The notes under the pieces: model-generated
The model's input: the letters and a program-made list of their open reading frames with translations, nothing else
Databases searched by the model: none
Told to the model about the DNA's origin: nothing
Shown here: in pieces, positions 6,671 to 13,943 of the stretch
Layout of the letters: every line of letters starts with the position of its first letter
Position numbering within the stretch: the stretch's first letter is position 1
Origin: CAZVWV01 sp964631745
GTDB lineage: Bacteria; Bdellovibrionota_C; UBA2361; JBGSMV01
Reading direction: 5' to 3'
Assembly: GCA_964631745.1 (NCBI GenBank)
Contig: CAZVWV010000106.1
Span: 1-14,466 of the forward strand
DNA: 14,466 nucleotides
Translations under genes and position numbers: made by a program

Positions 6671-7132
6671 ATGAGCGTTTTAGGGTTACATCGAGATCCG
6701 TGGCATAATTCAGGTGCTGCTGCAGTGTCAGACGCTTCGGGTACCTTACGGTTTGCTAATTTAGCCGACGAGCGGCTGGATCGTGTCAAAGATTCCCGCA
6801 ATTTCCCCGAGAAATCTATTCTAGTGGTGGATGGCCGTGGTTCGGAAAAGGAAACCCAGAGTTTATTTTACGCAGACCGAAGCGGTATCACGCTTTTAGA
6901 TAAGACCTCAAAGATCGGCATCGGGCTAATGTATGCGGCAGTCACACATCATATCGATTTCGGACTGCTTCAATCCGGCCTCTTTGAAGATATCTTTATT
7001 AATCCGGCCGCCTCGGACACGGGCATCCCGCTGGGCTGTGCGCTCTATGGTTATCATTATTGCTTGGTGATGTTTTACTCATTAAGGATACCTGATGTAT
7101 GTCTAGCACTTACAAACCATGAAATTCAGTGA
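6671..7132 (+). pseudogene. NodU/CmcH-type carbamoyltransferase relic with two in-frame internal deletions
   Basis: A 153-codon frame that joins three collinear parts of a protein normally near 550-600 residues. Residues 1-50 are the family N-terminus (LGLHRDPWHNSGAAAVSD, then LADERLDRVKDSRNFPEKS). Residues 51-103 match a later part, with VVDGRGSEKETQSLF and KIGIGLMYAAVTHHIDFGLL. Residues 104-130 match a C-terminal part (LFEDIFINPAASDTGIPLG, then CALYGYH). The joins fall at Ile50/Leu51 and Gly103/Leu104, and most of the catalytic domain and C-terminal lobe is missing. The last 23 residues are unrelated and run into the epimerase start (14-bp overlap). Family members carbamoylate sugars or antibiotics with carbamoyl phosphate; this one cannot be active. 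The frame staying open through two deletions is unusual. Confidence 0.8.
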
Positions 7133-7676
7133 GCTATCGATTCCTGGGGCGTTTCTAATTGAGGGCGAGCCTTTGCGCGATAGCCGCGGGTATTTTGCGC
7201 GCACATTTGATAGCAGGATTTTTAAGGAGCACGGATTAATCGCTGATTTTGTGCAGGAGAGCGAAGCCCGCAATTTGTCAAAGCACACCGTGAGGGGCCT
7301 GCATTTTCAACGGTCGCCTCATGCAGAGACAAAACTAATTCGGGTAGTGAGCGGAGCGATCTTTGAGGTCATTTTAGATCTGAGGTCAGACTTACCTTCT
7401 TTCGGTCAGCATTGCACCCTGCACCTCAGTCAGGATAACTTCTCGCAGGTTTGGATCCCTAAAGGCTGCGCGCATGGTTTTTGCACTTTAAGTGATGATG
7501 TCGTAGTGCTGTATAAGATGGACGCTGTCTTCGTTCCAGACAGTCAGGCAGGTGTTGTTTGGGACGATGGAGATTTGAAGATACCATGGCCGACGCAGCA
7601 GCCAATTTTATCGGATAAGGATAAACGTTTGCCCAAGCTCAAAGAGCTTCCGGGCTATGCAACTCTCTTTAAGTAA
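7119..7676 (+). CDS. RmlC-like NDP-4-keto-6-deoxysugar 3,5-epimerase
   Basis: A 185-residue cupin enzyme of the RmlC family, which epimerises C3 and/or C5 of nucleotide-linked 4-keto-6-deoxysugars. Visible family residues: DSRGYFARTF (21-30), Arg59 and the catalytic His62 in VRGLHFQ, Lys72, His119 in CAHGF, Tyr132 in LYKMD, and Asp168 in LSDKD near the end. The position six after Tyr132, often Tyr in RmlC, is Phe138. Length is normal. In this setting its substrate is more likely CDP- than dTDP-linked, since rfbF is nearby and no rmlA or rmlB is seen; that is inference. The ATG has no good Shine-Dalgarno and lies within the carbamoyltransferase relic's last codons. It faces opposite to rfbF and the methyltransferase. 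Confidence 0.85.
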   Translation: MKFSELSIPGAFLIEGEPLRDSRGYFARTFDSRIFKEHGLIADFVQESEARNLSKHTVRGLHFQRSPHAETKLIRVVSGAIFEVILDLRSDLPSFGQHCTLHLSQDNFSQVWIPKGCAHGFCTLSDDVVVLYKMDAVFVPDSQAGVVWDDGDLKIPWPTQQPILSDKDKRLPKLKELPGYATLFK

Positions 7677-7882
7677 CAGTTGGGCCAATAACTGACGCGT
7701 TCAGTGATTGAGCCTTCGTTGAAAGGAAAGTTGGGCTCAACAATCTTGAAGCGCTTGTCATGCTTCTCAAAGGCAGATCGATTCGCCCTTGTGCATCGCC
7801 GGCAGCAAACCCCGTCTTGCTCAAGGCTTCGCGCTAGCGCGCTACCAATAAATCCATCACTGCCTAAAATAGTAAACGACAT
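7655..7882 (-). pseudogene. N-terminal fragment of an NAD(P)-dependent SDR epimerase/reductase
   Basis: The first residues, FTILGSDGFIGSALARSLEQDG, form a Rossmann nucleotide-binding start with the Gly-x-x-Gly-x-x-Gly pattern of extended SDRs. Similarity fades after about residue 45, and the frame ends at 75 codons where a full protein would have about 300. The gene is cut where the 3' end of the epimerase gene lies (22-bp overlap of frames). The start follows the methyltransferase stop by 19 bp on the same strand, so this was probably the next gene of that operon. Such SDRs commonly act as the final ketoreductase in C-methyl sugar pathways. It lacks the Tyr-x-x-x-Lys active site and should be inactive. 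Confidence 0.7.
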
Positions 7883-7901
7883 AATCTTCAGTCGGTCGAA
7901 A

Positions 7902-9131
7902 CTAAAATATGGTTAACTGCGGAACAGCCACTACAAATTTGGCTCCCCAATCTCGCACATAGGCGAGCTGTTGGCAGACTTCCTCTTTGATGTTCCAAGG
8001 GAAGATAATAACAAAGTCAGGCTTATATTCCCTAAGCTTCTCAGCCGAAACGATGGGAATGTGGCTCCCAGGCAAAAATTTGTTTTGTTTATGAGGGGAG
8101 GCATCGGCCACAAAATTAATCATGTCGCTTTTTACTCCACAAAAGTTAAGCAAGGTGTTGCCTTTGGCGGCGGCGCCGTAAGCGGCAATCTTTTTTTGTT
8201 TGCGCTTGCCCTCAAGCAAAAACTCTAGGAAGGCGTACTTTATTTTTAGGGCCTTTTCTTGAAATGCCAAATGCTTATCTATATCGGTAATTCCAAAGTG
8301 CTCCTCTTTTGTAACGAGGGCCTTGACGGATTCGCTTACCGGCTTGCTGATGTCAGACTTGTGCTTTGCATAAATTCTAAGTGAGCCGCCATGAGTCGCG
8401 ATCTCTTGCACGTCGAAGATGCTAAGGCCTTGGGACTCGAAGATGGCTCGTACTGCTACTAATGACAGGTAAGAGAAATGTTCGTGATAAATCGTATCGA
8501 ATTGATTGTGTAGCATTAGCTGAAGTAAATGCGGAAATTCAACGGTCAGCACACCCGTTTCCTTAAGTATCAGAGAGATTCCACGCACAAAATCTACGAT
8601 GTCCGGCACGTGCGCCAAGACGTTGTTGGCGATCACCAGGTCGGCCCGCCGCCCCTTTGCGGTAAACTCTTTTGTCGCAAGCTCGCTGCTGAAGTAGTCG
8701 GTAATGCAATCAATTCCTTTGCCGAGCGCATGCCTAGCAGTATTGAGTGAGGGTTCAACCCCTAAAACTGGGATGCCTTTTTGCTTAAAATACTGTAGCA
8801 AATATCCGTCATTCGAGGCCAGCTCCACCACTAATGAGTCTTGGTTGTACCCAAAACGCTCACAAATCATGTTGGTGTAGTCACTGCAATGATTTAACCA
8901 GGTCGAGGAGTATGAGGAAAAATAGGCGTAATCGACATCAAATATCTCTTTGGCGGCTTTATATTCGTCAATTTGGACCAAAAAGCAGCGCTCGCACGTA
9001 AATACCTTCAGAGGGTAGTAAACTTCCGGCTCCAGCATCTGAGCTGATGTAAGGTAAGAGTTAGAAGGCGGAGCATATCCCAAATCGGCAAAGACATGCC
9101 GCAGTGGGCTCTTACAAAATCGGCAATTCAT
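7902..9131 (-). CDS. SAM-dependent sugar C-methyltransferase (TylC3/NovU type)
   Basis: A 409-residue three-part enzyme. The N-terminal zinc-binding domain has Cys3-x2-Cys6 and Cys46-x2-Cys49. The central Rossmann methyltransferase has the SAM motif VVELASNDGYLLQYF (101-115) and Glu126 in GVEPS, then IANNVLAHVPD (167-177). The conserved active-site stretch YHEHFSYLS (215-223) is intact. The C-terminal domain begins at AAYGAAAKGNTLLNF (316-330) and continues with ASPHKQNKFLPGSHIPI. Known relatives add a methyl group to C3 of 4-keto-6-deoxysugars on nucleotide carriers. Here the likely substrate is a CDP-4-keto-6-deoxysugar, inferred from rfbF and the epimerase. It heads a minus-strand unit with the broken SDR. 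No Shine-Dalgarno is seen before the ATG. Confidence 0.9.
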   Translation of the reverse strand: MNCRFCKSPLRHVFADLGYAPPSNSYLTSAQMLEPEVYYPLKVFTCERCFLVQIDEYKAAKEIFDVDYAYFSSYSSTWLNHCSDYTNMICERFGYNQDSLVVELASNDGYLLQYFKQKGIPVLGVEPSLNTARHALGKGIDCITDYFSSELATKEFTAKGRRADLVIANNVLAHVPDIVDFVRGISLILKETGVLTVEFPHLLQLMLHNQFDTIYHEHFSYLSLVAVRAIFESQGLSIFDVQEIATHGGSLRIYAKHKSDISKPVSESVKALVTKEEHFGITDIDKHLAFQEKALKIKYAFLEFLLEGKRKQKKIAAYGAAAKGNTLLNFCGVKSDMINFVADASPHKQNKFLPGSHIPIVSAEKLREYKPDFVIIFPWNIKEEVCQQLAYVRDWGAKFVVAVPQLTIF

Positions 9132-9232
9132 ATGGATTACGGTAGCTGTTCATGCCGTTATTGGGAAGGGCCTTTTAGCTCTGGCAAAGGACTGCTACAG
9201 TTCAGAGTAGAATTTTTGCGTCAGGAGTTTTA

Positions 9233-10447
9233 GTGGAAACATATTACGGCTTACCAGAGAAAGTTGTTTTTTGCACCCGTTGCGTCATGTCGAATCAGAG
9301 GCCAGCCTCTGAGATTGAATTTAAGCATACGTTAAAAACAAAAAAGCGCACCTTGAATATTGATGCCGAGGGGGTGTGCGACGCCTGTCGATACGCCGAA
9401 GAAAAGGAGAAAATTAAATGGGAGGAGCGCGAACAGCAGTTGCTTAAGCTTTTGGACCAGCACCGCAGAAACGACGGCCAGTACGATTGCTTGGTTCCGG
9501 GAAGCGGCGGCAAGGACAGCGTTTATGCTGCCCACATTCTTAAATATAAATATGGCATGCACCCCCTCACTTGCACCTGGCCTCCCATCATGTACACTGA
9601 TTACGGTTACAAAAACTTCCGCAGTTGGATTCACAATGGTGGATTCGATAACCTAACTTATAATCAAAATGGCCTGGTGCAAAAATTGCTGACGAAGCTT
9701 GCAATCCAGAACATTTTTCATCCTTTTCAGACTTTTATTTTAGGGCAGAAGAATTTAGCGCCAAAGATCTCTTTGCGTTTCAATATTCCGCTGGTGTTTT
9801 ATGGTGAAAATGAAGCTGAGTACGGAAATCCCATCGCAGACAACGCTTCATCTTTACGAGATAAATCTTTTTTTACCTTTGAAAATCTTAACGACTGTTA
9901 TTTGGCTGGGGTATCCATAAAGGAACTGACCGAAAAGCATAAGATCCCGCTGGTGGACTTAATGTCTTATCTGCCTGCTTCATCCGAAGAGTTAGGGCGC
10001 TCGAAGATGGAGGTGCATTATTTAGGGTATTATCTGAAATGGACCCCCCAAGAGGCTTACTATTATGCGGTCGATAAGGTCGGATTTGGCGCCAGGCCTT
10101 TTAGAACGCAAGGCACTTACAGTAAGTATAACAGCATCGATGACAAGATCGATGACCTGCACTACTACACTACTTTTATAAAATTTGGGATTGGGCGTGC
10201 GACTTACGACGCCTCGCAGGAGATCCGCAATCGCCACATCACCAGAGAAGAAGGATTGGCTCTAGTAAAGCGCTTCGACGGGGAGTTCCCTGACGGTTAT
10301 TTCAAAGAGATTATGAGCTACCTTGAGATGTCAGAGGATGAATTCCATCAACTGACGGACAAGTTCCGTTCCCCGCACCTCTGGGCCAAGAGCGAAGCCG
10401 GTTGGAAATTGCGGCACACCGGAAATCGCGATGGGGTTGACGACTAG
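9233..10447 (+). CDS. N-acetyl sugar amidotransferase (WbpG/PseA/WbuX type)
   Basis: A 404-residue PP-loop ATPase. Zinc-knuckle cysteines are at 14, 17, 49 and 52 (FCTRCVM and VCDACRY), and the ATP-pyrophosphatase loop is PGSGGKDSVYAA (89-100). WIHNGGFDN and FYGENEAEYGNP also fit the family. These enzymes turn an acetamido group of a surface sugar into an acetamidino group, with ammonia from a glutaminase partner (HisH type), which is not seen here. The CMP-nonulosonate synthetase next door suggests the target is a pseudaminic or legionaminic acid derivative. The start is GTG with CAGGAG 5 nt before it; it diverges from the methyltransferase gene across 101 bp. Its TAG stop overlaps the stop of the converging cytidylyltransferase within a CTAG. 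Confidence 0.88.
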   Translation: METYYGLPEKVVFCTRCVMSNQRPASEIEFKHTLKTKKRTLNIDAEGVCDACRYAEEKEKIKWEEREQQLLKLLDQHRRNDGQYDCLVPGSGGKDSVYAAHILKYKYGMHPLTCTWPPIMYTDYGYKNFRSWIHNGGFDNLTYNQNGLVQKLLTKLAIQNIFHPFQTFILGQKNLAPKISLRFNIPLVFYGENEAEYGNPIADNASSLRDKSFFTFENLNDCYLAGVSIKELTEKHKIPLVDLMSYLPASSEELGRSKMEVHYLGYYLKWTPQEAYYYAVDKVGFGARPFRTQGTYSKYNSIDDKIDDLHYYTTFIKFGIGRATYDASQEIRNRHITREEGLALVKRFDGEFPDGYFKEIMSYLEMSEDEFHQLTDKFRSPHLWAKSEAGWKLRHTGNRDGVDD

Positions 10448-11136
10448 CGCGCTTGTATCAATTCAACAATACGAAACTCCAACTCAGTATTGATATCGAA
10501 GGCAGTCTCTTCCGGCATCTCAAATATCTCAACTTTGCCACCCCAGAGATTTGTGGGATTGGTCATTAAGTATTCACGTCTATAAAAATAGATCGAAGCA
10601 TTAAGATCCCAAACTTTAGGGGAGCTTTGCCTGGAGAGCAAGTGTGCGTCTGGCTTTTTGCAAAGCGAAACCTTGCCGGAAGCATCGCGTTCCACCATAT
10701 TAAAATACGGACTCCGCCTGGCTTCTGTCACGGAGAAGCATACATCGGCGCCGCTATCTTTAAACGCTTGATATCCCCGCTGTATATCAGCCAGCGTGCG
10801 TAGTGGTGCTGATACGTCGAGATCAAGCACATACTCAAATTTTTTACCAAAGGCACGCTCTGATTCGTTCAGCGCATGCACCAAGACAGGAATCTTCCCA
10901 GCGCTATCATTTGCAAGATCAGCCGGACGCATAAATGGTGCAGCGATCCCGAGTGAACGCCCGAGTTCGGCGTAACGCTCGGAGTCGGTTGAGAGCACGA
11001 TTTGTGCCTCCGGATTCCAAGCTTTAGCGTGTCGAATCGAGTGCTCAAGCAAGGGGATACCATTTAGGGGCCGTATATTTTTATCGGCCAACCCTTTTGA
11101 GCCAGCGCGCGCGCAAATTGTGATAAGTGCAGTCAT
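10444..11136 (-). CDS. CMP-nonulosonate (acylneuraminate) cytidylyltransferase
   Basis: A 230-residue enzyme of the NeuA/PseF/LegF family, which activates sialic-acid-like sugars with CTP to CMP-sugars. The nucleotide-binding signature ARAGSKGLADKNIRPLNGIPLL (split: ARAGSKGL at 9-16, NIRPLNG at 20-26) is intact. STDSERYAELG (49-59), a PADLANDSAGK segment (71-81) and YVLDLDVSAPLRT (102-114) follow, with Asp105/Asp107 near the metal site. The Asp-Val-Ser-Ala-Pro-Leu-Arg form is closer to LegF/PseF-like than to classical NeuA (Gln-Pro-Thr-Ser-Pro-Leu-Arg), though substrate cannot be settled. Its ATG overlaps the stop of the oxidoreductase gene (ATGA), so translation is coupled. No NeuB-type synthase is in the window. 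Confidence 0.88.
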   Translation of the reverse strand: MTALITICARAGSKGLADKNIRPLNGIPLLEHSIRHAKAWNPEAQIVLSTDSERYAELGRSLGIAAPFMRPADLANDSAGKIPVLVHALNESERAFGKKFEYVLDLDVSAPLRTLADIQRGYQAFKDSGADVCFSVTEARRSPYFNMVERDASGKVSLCKKPDAHLLSRQSSPKVWDLNASIYFYRREYLMTNPTNLWGGKVEIFEMPEETAFDINTELEFRIVELIQAR

Positions 11137-12080
11137 ATAATTTTAATTGATAATACATCTTTAACTAGAGTTACGGCGCTAGCGACATTCCACTTGGAGG
11201 GCAAGTTAGATTCTATAGTTTCAAATAGCTCTCGACTTTGCAGATCGAACATGGCCTCGCGCTCTATGAAGTGATTCTCATTTTTTTCTGAAGCGGATTT
11301 TTCACGGATACATAAATTGCCAGTAAGCAAATTAGTTTCGACCACGGCATTTTCGAAGATTGCAGTGCAGCTTCGACTCGGAACAGGCTGGAAGTAGTTT
11401 AGTGAGATACCACCACTTGTACCGGTCTTATGAGTTGCAGTCGCAACACACAAGTCTTCAGAATTGATCTCTAGCGAACTAACACGGCTGCGTAACCCTG
11501 TTAGAGCTTGAATCTCGCCGAAGCACCACTGGGCGTAATCAAACTCGTGAATTAAATCAAGCGCTACACCGCCGCTTGCAGCTTCGGCCGAATACAATTT
11601 TCTGTAGTCTTGCATCGGACGCCAATCCGGCAGGTAACTACCGCACTCAATCCGATAGGTGAGAGCTTTACCGTATGTTCGATCAACTACAATCTGTCGC
11701 AGGCGGAAGAGCAAAGGATGAAAGCGCATGACGCAGCCGTAAAAAAATTTCGAGGAAGAGCGTTCAAATAACGCCTCTACAGCCTTAGCATCTTCAAGAG
11801 TAGTAATCAGCGGCTTCTCCACGAAGATATTGGGAGCCAGGGGAAGCAGGGCATTTAAATCAGCTAAATGAGATTGTGAGGGGGTGCAGATGCAAACCAA
11901 ATCAGGCTGGTATTTCGCGGCCGACGGTAAATCATAAAATGCTTGGACCTGCTCGAATCCCGGAGCAGCCAGGCTATCTTTCCTACGCAGCAGGGCTATA
12001 TCTAACTCAGGACGCACCCGTTTAAACGACTGAAAGTGCCGCCTACCGATTGAGCCAAAGCCGACTATTAATACCTTCAT
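11133..12080 (-). CDS. Gfo/Idh/MocA-family oxidoreductase
   Basis: A 315-residue NAD(P)-dependent sugar oxidoreductase. The N-terminal Rossmann fold shows LIVGFGSIGRRHFQ (4-17), CICTPSQSHL (63-72) and the family's Glu-Lys-Pro at 88-90 (FVEKPL). The substrate domain has GGVALDLIHEFDYAQWCFG (170-188), with His178 and Asp181 as candidate catalytic residues. Such genes often sit beside CMP-legionaminate or CMP-pseudaminate synthetase genes, where they act on hexosamine precursors or further modify the sugar; the exact reaction is unknown here. It overlaps the cytidylyltransferase by 4 bp and is the first gene of that pair. No convincing Shine-Dalgarno precedes the ATG. Confidence 0.85.
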   Translation of the reverse strand: MKVLIVGFGSIGRRHFQSFKRVRPELDIALLRRKDSLAAPGFEQVQAFYDLPSAAKYQPDLVCICTPSQSHLADLNALLPLAPNIFVEKPLITTLEDAKAVEALFERSSSKFFYGCVMRFHPLLFRLRQIVVDRTYGKALTYRIECGSYLPDWRPMQDYRKLYSAEAASGGVALDLIHEFDYAQWCFGEIQALTGLRSRVSSLEINSEDLCVATATHKTGTSGGISLNYFQPVPSRSCTAIFENAVVETNLLTGNLCIREKSASEKNENHFIEREAMFDLQSRELFETIESNLPSKWNVASAVTLVKDVLSIKII

Positions 12081-12105
12081 TTGGGGTAAGGCAATCGTAT
12101 CTGTG

Positions 12106-12130
12106 TTGCGCCGGTGGGGAAAGGGCGCAA
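12106..12130. repeat. small inverted repeat in the divergent intergenic region
   Basis: TTGCGCC (12106-12112) and GGCGCAA (12124-12130) form a perfect 7-bp stem with an 11-nt loop, 26 bp upstream of the oxidoreductase start. It could be an operator or the leader hairpin of that gene. No T-tract is present on either side. Confidence 0.3.
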
Positions 12131-12285
12131 TATGGAGCGCCGAGCTGGATATTGTTTTGAGGGCTGGAATAATAGAGTCGCAAGGGTTAGAATCGCGCTA
12201 AAACTTTATTACTCCGCGGCAGGGCTGAAGGAAATCGGCTCATTTATTACTAATCAATAAGATCTTTAATGGCCAAGGTGATTTA

Positions 12286-12819
12286 ATGACCAAATCTAAT
12301 TTTTGCTTATTGGTAATTATTGTAGCAGTTTGTTTTCTATGCGCTTGTTCGGCCTCTACGCCTCGACCTGACGAAGCCCGGCCGATCCAAACCCTCGATC
12401 AAAAATTGGATCTTTCTGCGGTTAAAATTGGCGCAACCCGCGAGGAAATAGAAAAAGTTTTGGGGCAGCCGATGTCGGTTAATGAGAGCCTCCAGGGGCT
12501 GGAATGTATGTATATGCTGGGCATGGGGGGCTTCCGAATGCCGACCGCTGGGGACATGGCTGGAGTGCAGGCGATGGGAACTGCCCAAAATTTAATTGGA
12601 ATGGCGGGCGGCCTGGCCGGACCCGCAGGCGGGATGATTGGTGGTGTTGCCAGTGAAGTCATCGGTATGGGTAGTTCACTTGCAGCAGAAGCAGCGATGC
12701 CTTCGATGCCTGATCCATCGAAAATTAGGATGGTTATGGTTGGCTACCGTGATGGTAAGGCCGTTTCAATTAGTCGGATAAATCCCAGTGCAATGGGCGG
12801 CGCCCCGATTGATCAATAG
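12286..12819 (+). CDS. lipoprotein with SmpA/BamE-like fold and Gly/Met-rich insert
   Basis: A 177-residue secreted lipoprotein. The signal peptide has Lys3, a hydrophobic core (6-17) and a lipobox Leu18-Cys-Ala-Cys21, so Cys21 should be lipidated after SPII cleavage. Ser22 favours the outer membrane by the +2 rule. Residues 47-62 (VKIGATREEIEKVLGQ) match the first helix-turn of SmpA/BamE-like domains, and IRMVMVGYRDGKAVSIS (147-163) matches the closing beta hairpin. Between them about 60 residues (79-138) are rich in Gly, Met and Ala, like a glycine zipper that may bury in a membrane. Function is not known; a true BamE role is doubtful. AAGGTG lies 5 nt before the ATG. It converges on the fic gene. 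Confidence 0.7.
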   Translation: MTKSNFCLLVIIVAVCFLCACSASTPRPDEARPIQTLDQKLDLSAVKIGATREEIEKVLGQPMSVNESLQGLECMYMLGMGGFRMPTAGDMAGVQAMGTAQNLIGMAGGLAGPAGGMIGGVASEVIGMGSSLAAEAAMPSMPDPSKIRMVMVGYRDGKAVSISRINPSAMGGAPIDQ

Positions 12820-12881
12820 CCGGTCAAAAACTGGAAATCTAGATCTAGTTCCGAAGATCCGACTGGAGCCAACCTACGGCC

Positions 12882-12900
12882 ATTTGCTCAGGCAAATTTT
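12882..12900 (+). terminator. weak hairpin with short T-run after the lipoprotein gene
   Basis: ATTTGC-TCAG-GCAAAT (12882-12897) is followed by TTT, about 60 bp after the lipoprotein stop, and overlaps the fic stop codon on the other strand. The stem is short and AT-rich, so this is only a candidate. Confidence 0.3.
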
Positions 12901-13943
12901 AAGTAATTCTCACAAGCAAATTGGTACTGCTGAATAAAGATCTCCTTAAGAGGCACGATAGTATTTCTCTCGTAGAAAGTGAGCATGGCTTCTCTGTAAT
13001 TGATTTCAGTGACACTACGGTAGGAAAGCGGCGCGCAGTCAAACGCCATTAAGGTAGCGTTTGTTGTAAGGCGAGACGTCCGTTTGTTACCATCTTCAAA
13101 TGGCTGTAGGTACCCAATCCCAGCTAAGAGCAGCAGCGCTTTGCTGTATGGGTCCACCAGATCATTGATGCTCTTAAGTAAATTATCTAGAGCCTCTTGT
13201 ATTTGGCTAGGTATTTGGATGGGCCGATAAACGGAACCAGTGATACCGATTAACCGAGAGCGAAGCCCAGTTGAAACCCCCAGGTTATCAACCAAAAGAC
13301 TATGCAGCTCTCTAATGACTTTCTGATTTGGAGATCTAAATTCCGCACGGTTAGTCAAAGCAAAATCAAAAGCACGTTTGTGATTGAGGACCATGCTTGT
13401 CTCTTGAGGTGAGCGACCTGTTGCGGCTATGCCCTCTTTGAGTAGGAGCTCCGTGTCGAGCAGGCTGTATGTATTGCCCTCAATTTTCGATGATTTCCAA
13501 GATAATTCAATTACAAATCGCTCAAGTTCTTTCTTGATTATTGTAGGACTTGCACCTTCCCCACGGTTGCGAAATTGCCTAGTCGCGCTTTCAAGTGAAT
13601 CAACTTCGGCTTGTGTGAAAAGTGATTGTGGGAGAGATTCCAAAAGTGAAGCATTGAAATCTCTATTCCCGGCGCGACTATCAATATCAATTTCGCAGTA
13701 CCGATGCGCGCTTATTGGCGCTAGAAGCTGCCTGGCAGCGTTCAATTGATATCTTGTTGCTTTGCGTTCTCCTAGTTGTAAAAAAAATCCTGCTGCAACT
13801 AGTACAGACAGATCGCGGCGTAAAGTAGCGATTGATACCCGATCGGCAATTAGGCCACGAAGCTCCGTAAGTGAGTAGCTTCGATTAAACTCGGTAAGTA
13901 TTAGAATCTTTTGCTGTCTAGAGGTGAGTGAGATATCGCTCAT
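12888..13943 (-). CDS. Fic-domain protein with N-terminal HTH and Gln replacing the catalytic His
   Basis: A 351-residue protein. Residues 5-70 look like a winged helix-turn-helix (SLTELRGLIADRVSIATLRR), implying DNA binding. The Fic inhibitory helix motif Ser-x-x-x-Glu-Gly-Asn is present at 151-157. The Fic core follows, with the loop Gln280-PFEDGNKRTSR. Canonical Fic enzymes have His-x-Phe-x-(Asp/Glu)-Gly-Asn-(Gly/Lys)-Arg and use the His to activate the target hydroxyl for AMP transfer. Here that His is Gln while the phosphate-binding Asp-Gly-Asn-Lys-Arg part is kept, so AMPylation may be lost or altered. Length is typical for this HTH-Fic class. The gene is monocistronic, with repeated TGAGCGATA sites over its promoter suggesting autoregulation. 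A weak AGGG precedes the ATG. Confidence 0.88.
   Translation of the reverse strand: MSDISLTSRQQKILILTEFNRSYSLTELRGLIADRVSIATLRRDLSVLVAAGFFLQLGERKATRYQLNAARQLLAPISAHRYCEIDIDSRAGNRDFNASLLESLPQSLFTQAEVDSLESATRQFRNRGEGASPTIIKKELERFVIELSWKSSKIEGNTYSLLDTELLLKEGIAATGRSPQETSMVLNHKRAFDFALTNRAEFRSPNQKVIRELHSLLVDNLGVSTGLRSRLIGITGSVYRPIQIPSQIQEALDNLLKSINDLVDPYSKALLLLAGIGYLQPFEDGNKRTSRLTTNATLMAFDCAPLSYRSVTEINYREAMLTFYERNTIVPLKEIFIQQYQFACENYLKFA

Noticed and set aside
7691..7705. ACTGA-CGCGT-TCAGT hairpin after the epimerase gene
   Set aside because: A 5-bp stem without a T-run is not enough for a terminator call.
9332..9634. 100-codon minus-strand frame inside the amidotransferase gene
   Set aside because: It is antisense to a well-conserved PP-loop gene and shows no family features.
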